Source of the DNA: Candidatus Hydrogenedentota bacterium
GTDB taxonomy: Bacteria; Hydrogenedentota; Hydrogenedentia; Hydrogenedentales; SCBR16-9
DNA length: 8,693 nt
NCBI GenBank assembly: GCA_007116095.1
Contig: SKJD01000434.1
Span: 1 to 8,693 of the forward strand
Reading direction: 5' to 3'
In this document: positions 6,109-8,693 of the stretch, piece after piece
Position numbering within the stretch: position 1 is the first letter of the stretch
Layout of the letters: the number at the start of each line of letters is the position of its first letter
Made by a program: the position numbers and the translations under genes
Notes under the pieces: generated by a model
Database searches by the model: none
Seen by the model: only the letters and a program-made list of their open reading frames with translations
Told to the model about the DNA's origin: nothing

Positions 6109-6122
6109 GCTTCGCGTCCGTG
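6109..6122. repeat. Start of a third tandem unit (14-base stub)
   Basis: GCTTCGCGTCCGTG repeats the first 14 bases of the 203-base unit in register, then the sequence diverges into TTTTCCGTG words. Having this short word at both outer ends fits duplication by recombination or slippage at a short direct repeat. Confidence 0.8.
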
Positions 6123-6355
6123 TTTTCCGTGCTTTCCGTGGTAAATAATGCCGTTATGATGCGGCGATTATACCCCGTGGGTGCGGGCGCAGCAAGGCCC
6201 AGGGTTGCGGTCCCGGGTAACGGCGCTATTTTCCGTATACAACAGTGTCTCCGGCGCTGATTTCGGGTTGGCGTGGGGCCGGCGGCATGTGCTATGCTTT
6301 GTACCTTGGATTCTTAGTATTCCGGCCGTTACAGGTTCCGTTGCGTGCATTGGGA

Positions 6356-6385
6356 CCGACAGCGGCATGACATGGGATGGATAAT
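6356..6385 (+). promoter_or_regulatory. Weak candidate promoter for the lipoprotein pair
   Basis: CCGACA (6356-6361) and GATAAT (6380-6385) are 18 bases apart and match the sigma70 consensus at 4/6 and 5/6 positions. A start near 6392 would leave a leader of about 20 bases that includes the AAGGA ribosome site at 6397. Other weak matches exist upstream, such as TATGCT near 6293. Confidence 0.28.
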
Positions 6386-6411
6386 GCTTGGTCAATAAGG
6401 ACAAGACGATT

Positions 6412-6963
6412 ATGTTATGCGCCATAAAATCGTTGCGTTTGCTGTGTCTCGGAGGCATGCTGCTTGGCAGTATCGCCTTGATCGGATGTCAATCCCAGGA
6501 CATGCCCCGGATGCCCTGGCAGCGGGATTCCTCCCCGCCGCCGGTGGAGCTGTTGGACGATACGCCCCAGCAATATAGCGCCTCGCAAGGCAGCGAGAGC
6601 CAGCAGTCGACTGCCCAGAGCAGCGGACTGGCGGTCTCCTCGGAGCAGCGCTTCAGCGATGTGCCCCTGCCGGAGGGCGTGCGCGCCGACCTGGACCGCT
6701 CCTACATCTACGAAGATTCCGAGCTGGAAATCGGCCGCATGGTCTATACGTCACGGGCGTCGGTCAATGATCTGGCGCAATTTTACATCCGCGAATGCCA
6801 GGCGGCGGGCTGGAATCTGGACCGGGTCTTGCAAGCGGAAGGCGCCAACCTGCATTTCTCCAGGCCGGGTAAACGCCTGGAAGTACACGTGCGTTCTTTG
6901 GGTGTCGGCCGTTCGCAGGAATTGGTCCTGCATTTGACGCCGGATCGCCGGGGAATGAACTAA
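6412..6963 (+). CDS. Lipoprotein of unknown function
   Basis: A 183-residue predicted lipoprotein. The signal sequence runs to a lipobox LIGC with Cys26 as the lipidated residue. Residues 27-78 are a Gln/Ser/Pro-rich linker of low complexity. The folded part, about 80-176, begins FSDVPLPEGV and includes IYEDSELEIGRMVYTS, an FYIRECQAAGWNL segment (124-136) and alternating strands to LVLHLTP (171-177). The pattern 'small step, FY..., GW' resembles small envelope domains of unknown function seen in other Gram-negative lipoproteins, but I cannot name the family. The ATG at 6412 has AAGGA 10 bases upstream and is preferred over an in-frame TTG at 6388. The next lipoprotein starts 5 bases after its stop, so the two are almost surely one transcript. 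PRMPW follows soon after the lipidated Cys, echoed in the next gene. Confidence 0.85.
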   Translation: MLCAIKSLRLLCLGGMLLGSIALIGCQSQDMPRMPWQRDSSPPPVELLDDTPQQYSASQGSESQQSTAQSSGLAVSSEQRFSDVPLPEGVRADLDRSYIYEDSELEIGRMVYTSRASVNDLAQFYIRECQAAGWNLDRVLQAEGANLHFSRPGKRLEVHVRSLGVGRSQELVLHLTPDRRGMN

Positions 6964-6968
6964 GTATC

Positions 6969-7433
6969 ATGAACAAACTTTGGCTGCTCGGTCTGTTGGT
7001 GGGCATGGCCGGGTTGCAGGCATGCCGACCTTCGATGGAGTTGCCCCGTCTGCCTTTTTCGCAGATGAGCGACGAGGAGCAGATTGCCTTGGTGCTGGCG
7101 GAAGTCGAGCAGGGTTTTGAGCGGCGGCGTGCGAATCGGGTGTTGGCGCATATCTCGCGCCATTATAAGGACGAAACCGGGTTGGACTACGAAGCCGTCA
7201 GTCACTTGCTCAATGATCGTCTGCGTCAGTACCGGGAAATTCGCATTACGCGGATGCAACCGCAGATTCGGGTGGACGGCGACCATGCCCAGGTGATAGA
7301 AACCCTGGGCGCGGCGGCGCAGCCGGCGGATCCGGTGGCAACACCACCATTTGATGTGCAGGGCAGCATCGTGGTGTACCTGGAGCGTCATGCGGATACC
7401 TGGCAGATAACCGGGTATCGTTCAGCTTCCTGA
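6969..7433 (+). CDS. Lipoprotein with probable NTF2-like domain
   Basis: A 154-residue predicted lipoprotein; lipobox LQAC places the lipidated Cys at residue 19. After a short PRLPF-containing linker, residues 35-150 show a helix (SDEEQIALVLAEVEQGFERRR), the segment LAHISRHYKDETGLDY, a second helix, and then strands ending VYLERHADTWQITGYR. This helix-then-strands order, with a W-x-I-x-G-Y ending, is like SnoaL/NTF2-like (cystatin-type cone) domains, which can bind small ligands or serve as scaffolds. I see no catalytic signature. The ATG lies 5 bases after the previous stop and its nearest purine-rich stretch (CGGGGAA, within the previous gene) is about 14 bases away, so translational coupling is likely. 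The domain call is by pattern only. Confidence 0.8.
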   Translation: MNKLWLLGLLVGMAGLQACRPSMELPRLPFSQMSDEEQIALVLAEVEQGFERRRANRVLAHISRHYKDETGLDYEAVSHLLNDRLRQYREIRITRMQPQIRVDGDHAQVIETLGAAAQPADPVATPPFDVQGSIVVYLERHADTWQITGYRSAS

Positions 7434-7465
7434 GGGGCTTGGGGTAAGTCCACTTGTTTATATCC

Positions 7466-7565
7466 ACGATACCAATCCAGTCAAGACATAGGGGACTTCC
7501 CCGTCAGGGCGACCTGCGTTTTGAACGCAGCGCCCGGGAGCCCTTTTCAGAAGCTATTGTATCGT
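7466..7565 (+). ncRNA. Possible structured RNA or long bulged terminator hairpin
   Basis: CTGCGTT (7514-7520) pairs with AACGCAG (7524-7530) around loop TTG. The 3' side then continues without a gap: CGCCC (7531-7535) pairs GGGCG (7507-7511), GGGAG (7536-7540) pairs TTCCC (7497-7501, one G-U) and CCC (7541-7543) pairs GGG (7491-7493), with all bulges on the 5' side. CCC is followed by TTTT. Further out, ACGATAC (7466-7472) plus AAT (7474-7476) pairs ATTGTATCGT (7556-7565) over 10 bp with one bulged C. It could be a terminator for the lipoproteins, a leader of the TPR gene, or a small RNA. I recognise no known RNA family. Confidence 0.4.
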
Positions 7566-7617
7566 AAGCCTATACTGAGTGAAATCGAATTAAACCTACG
7601 GGAGAGTAATTTCAGGC

Positions 7618-8693
7618 ATGTTGGACAAATCATCCAGGTCACACCCGACGCCGGGCGGTCCTGATTCACAGCAACCCTCCGATTTTGCGCGGCTCCTGGC
7701 CCACATTGAAGAATATCCCTGGCACTATGTCGCCGGTGGCGCCTTCATCCTCTTTTGCATGGTGGCCGGTTTCCTGTTCCGACTGGAGCGTTCGGCGGCC
7801 GAGCAGCGCATCGTCACCCAATATGCCGAGGCCATGGCCCTGGAGGACGCGGAAGCGCGTCTGGACGCCCTCGACGAAGTCGCCAATCACCGGGGACACT
7901 GGGGCGAGGAAGCCCAGTATATGCTGGGTGAACTGGCCCTGCGTGATCGGGACTACGAACGCGCCGAAGCCGCTTTCCAGGCCCTGCTCGACCGCAACGC
8001 CGACAGCGAGTTTGCTCCGGAAGCGCGGGAAGGCCTGGCCTTTATCGCGGAGAACCGTGGCGATCTGGATGCGGCCCTGGCGGGCTATGAGGAAATCGTG
8101 CAGCGGTGGAGCAGCTCCTTCATTGCGCGGCGCCAGCCCTATCATATTGGCCGGGTCCTGGAAGCACAGGACCAGATTGAAGCCGCCATCGACGCCTACC
8201 GTGAGCAGCAGGAGGTCTTCCCGGATTCCTTCGCGGCTGCGCAGGCCATGATGGCGATGAGCGGCCTGGCCGAGGACTATCCCGAGTTCTTCCCCGAGGA
8301 AGAACTGGAAGCGATGGAAGAAGAAGAACTGCCGATGGACCCGGCGCTGGGCGCTGGCGCGATGCCGATGCAGGCGCCGGTAGGGGATACGCCCCCGGCT
8401 CCGGCTCCGGCCCCCGCACCGGTTCCGATGGATGCCCCGGACATGGATGACGCGGAAGAAATGCCCGTTCCCCTGGAACTGGAGCTTGGCGATCCAGCGG
8501 ATGTGGATGCGACGCCGGAAGCGATTGAATTGCTGGAGCCGACGGAGGACGCTGTAGAAGACGCCGCCGAGGTCATGGAAAACGCCGTGGACAGCGCTGA
8601 GGAAGACGCCGAGGCGGTGGACTCCCTGGAAGACATGCTGGACGCCGCCACCGAGGCCCTGGAAGATGCGATGGACGACGACGAGGACTCCTG
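7618..8693 (+). CDS. Membrane-anchored TPR protein with acidic C-terminal tail (runs to window edge)
   Basis: The 358 visible codons have no in-frame stop; the last two bases are TG, so a TGA just outside is possible. Residues 1-37 are a polar cytoplasmic segment. A single membrane helix (about 38-54, YVAGGAFILFCMVAGFLF) follows with no cleavage site, then a helical region 60-218 with TPR-like repeats (EEAQYMLGELALRDRDYERAEAAFQALL at 97-124, EAREGLAFIAENRGDLDAALAGYEEIV at 135-161, EAQDQIEAAIDAYREQ at 182-197). This YfgM-like layout suggests a periplasm-facing scaffold. Residues 226-358 are low complexity: Glu/Asp/Ala-rich, with an APAPAPAPVP stretch at 261-270 and DDDEDS at the end. GGGAGAG lies 11 bases before the ATG. 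The anchor and TPR calls are solid; the partner is unknown. Confidence 0.82.
   Translation, partial: MLDKSSRSHPTPGGPDSQQPSDFARLLAHIEEYPWHYVAGGAFILFCMVAGFLFRLERSAAEQRIVTQYAEAMALEDAEARLDALDEVANHRGHWGEEAQYMLGELALRDRDYERAEAAFQALLDRNADSEFAPEAREGLAFIAENRGDLDAALAGYEEIVQRWSSSFIARRQPYHIGRVLEAQDQIEAAIDAYREQQEVFPDSFAAAQAMMAMSGLAEDYPEFFPEEELEAMEEEELPMDPALGAGAMPMQAPVGDTPPAPAPAPAPVPMDAPDMDDAEEMPVPLELELGDPADVDATPEAIELLEPTEDAVEDAAEVMENAVDSAEEDAEAVDSLEDMLDAATEALEDAMDDDEDS

Larger units (their letters stand above)
5672..6411. other. 740-base divergent intergenic region with tandem repeat
   Basis: It separates the minus-strand enzymes from the plus-strand lipoproteins, so it must hold promoters for both directions. 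Positions 5703-6122 are the 203-base tandem repeat and its stub. At 6125-6140 two TTCCGTG words lie 9 bases apart. The rest (6141-6411) is unique sequence with one weak candidate promoter. Open frames in the tandem repeat read phrases such as IPAQAG and MPACAGMT, typical false translations of REP-like palindromes. Confidence 0.7.

Noticed and set aside
5703..6122. Insertion sequence
   Set aside because: The tandem units contain no transposase frame and no terminal inverted repeats with target duplication; they are non-coding repeats.
7666..8145. 159-residue minus-strand frame opposite the TPR gene
   Set aside because: It overlaps a gene with a clear membrane helix and TPR pattern and shows no family features of its own.
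8277..8651. 124-residue minus-strand frame, very rich in serine
   Set aside because: It is the antisense of the acidic Glu/Asp/Ala tail of the TPR gene; the serine runs simply mirror GAA/GAG/GAC-type codons. It has no ribosome site.

Overview
The window looks like part of a moderately GC-rich Gram-negative genome, probably an environmental heterotroph. The signs are two lipobox lipoproteins, a Tat-exported sulfatase, Sec signal peptides and Shine-Dalgarno sites ahead of most genes. A sulfatase next to a BNR-type propeller protein, with many palindromic intergenic repeats, fits planctomycete-like or Hydrogenedentota/Lentisphaerota-type polysaccharide degraders. That placement is inference: there is no rRNA or universal marker here.

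Layout. Positions 1-5671 carry five genes, all on the minus strand. In order of transcription they are an endonuclease/exonuclease/phosphatase-family enzyme (5671-4961, GTG start), a Tat-signal sulfatase of the iduronate-2-sulfatase-like type (4816-3308), a strong intrinsic terminator (3277-3244), a cyclase/kynurenine-formamidase-like metal hydrolase (3188-2556), a secreted BNR_4-type beta-propeller protein related to ulvan-lyase and GH145-type enzymes (2135-681), and the first 29 codons of another secreted protein (87-1) that leaves the window. Positions 6412-8693 run on the plus strand: two adjacent small lipoproteins (6412-6963 and 6969-7433), then a membrane-anchored TPR protein with a very acidic tail (7618 to the right edge). 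The last gene has no stop inside the window; the final two bases, TG, could be the start of TGA.

How the genes might work together. The sulfatase and the propeller protein are both predicted to be exported and could act on a sulfated, uronate-containing polysaccharide. The link to the cyclase and the nuclease-fold enzyme rests on position only, and a terminator separates sulfatase from cyclase. The plus-strand lipoproteins and TPR protein look like envelope proteins of unknown role.

The three gaps over 300 bases (88-680, 2136-2555, 5672-6411) are packed with repeats: a composite element present twice, each ending 31 bases from the stop codon of a minus-strand gene; short words repeated every 9-10 bases; REP-like palindromes; and a 203-base unit in tandem (two copies plus a stub). 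The 184-base gap at 7434-7617 can fold into a long bulged hairpin closed by a distant 10-bp stem. I found no CRISPR array, transposase, tRNA or rRNA, and nothing I can claim as a complete new biological system. The intergenic repeat architecture is the most unusual content.
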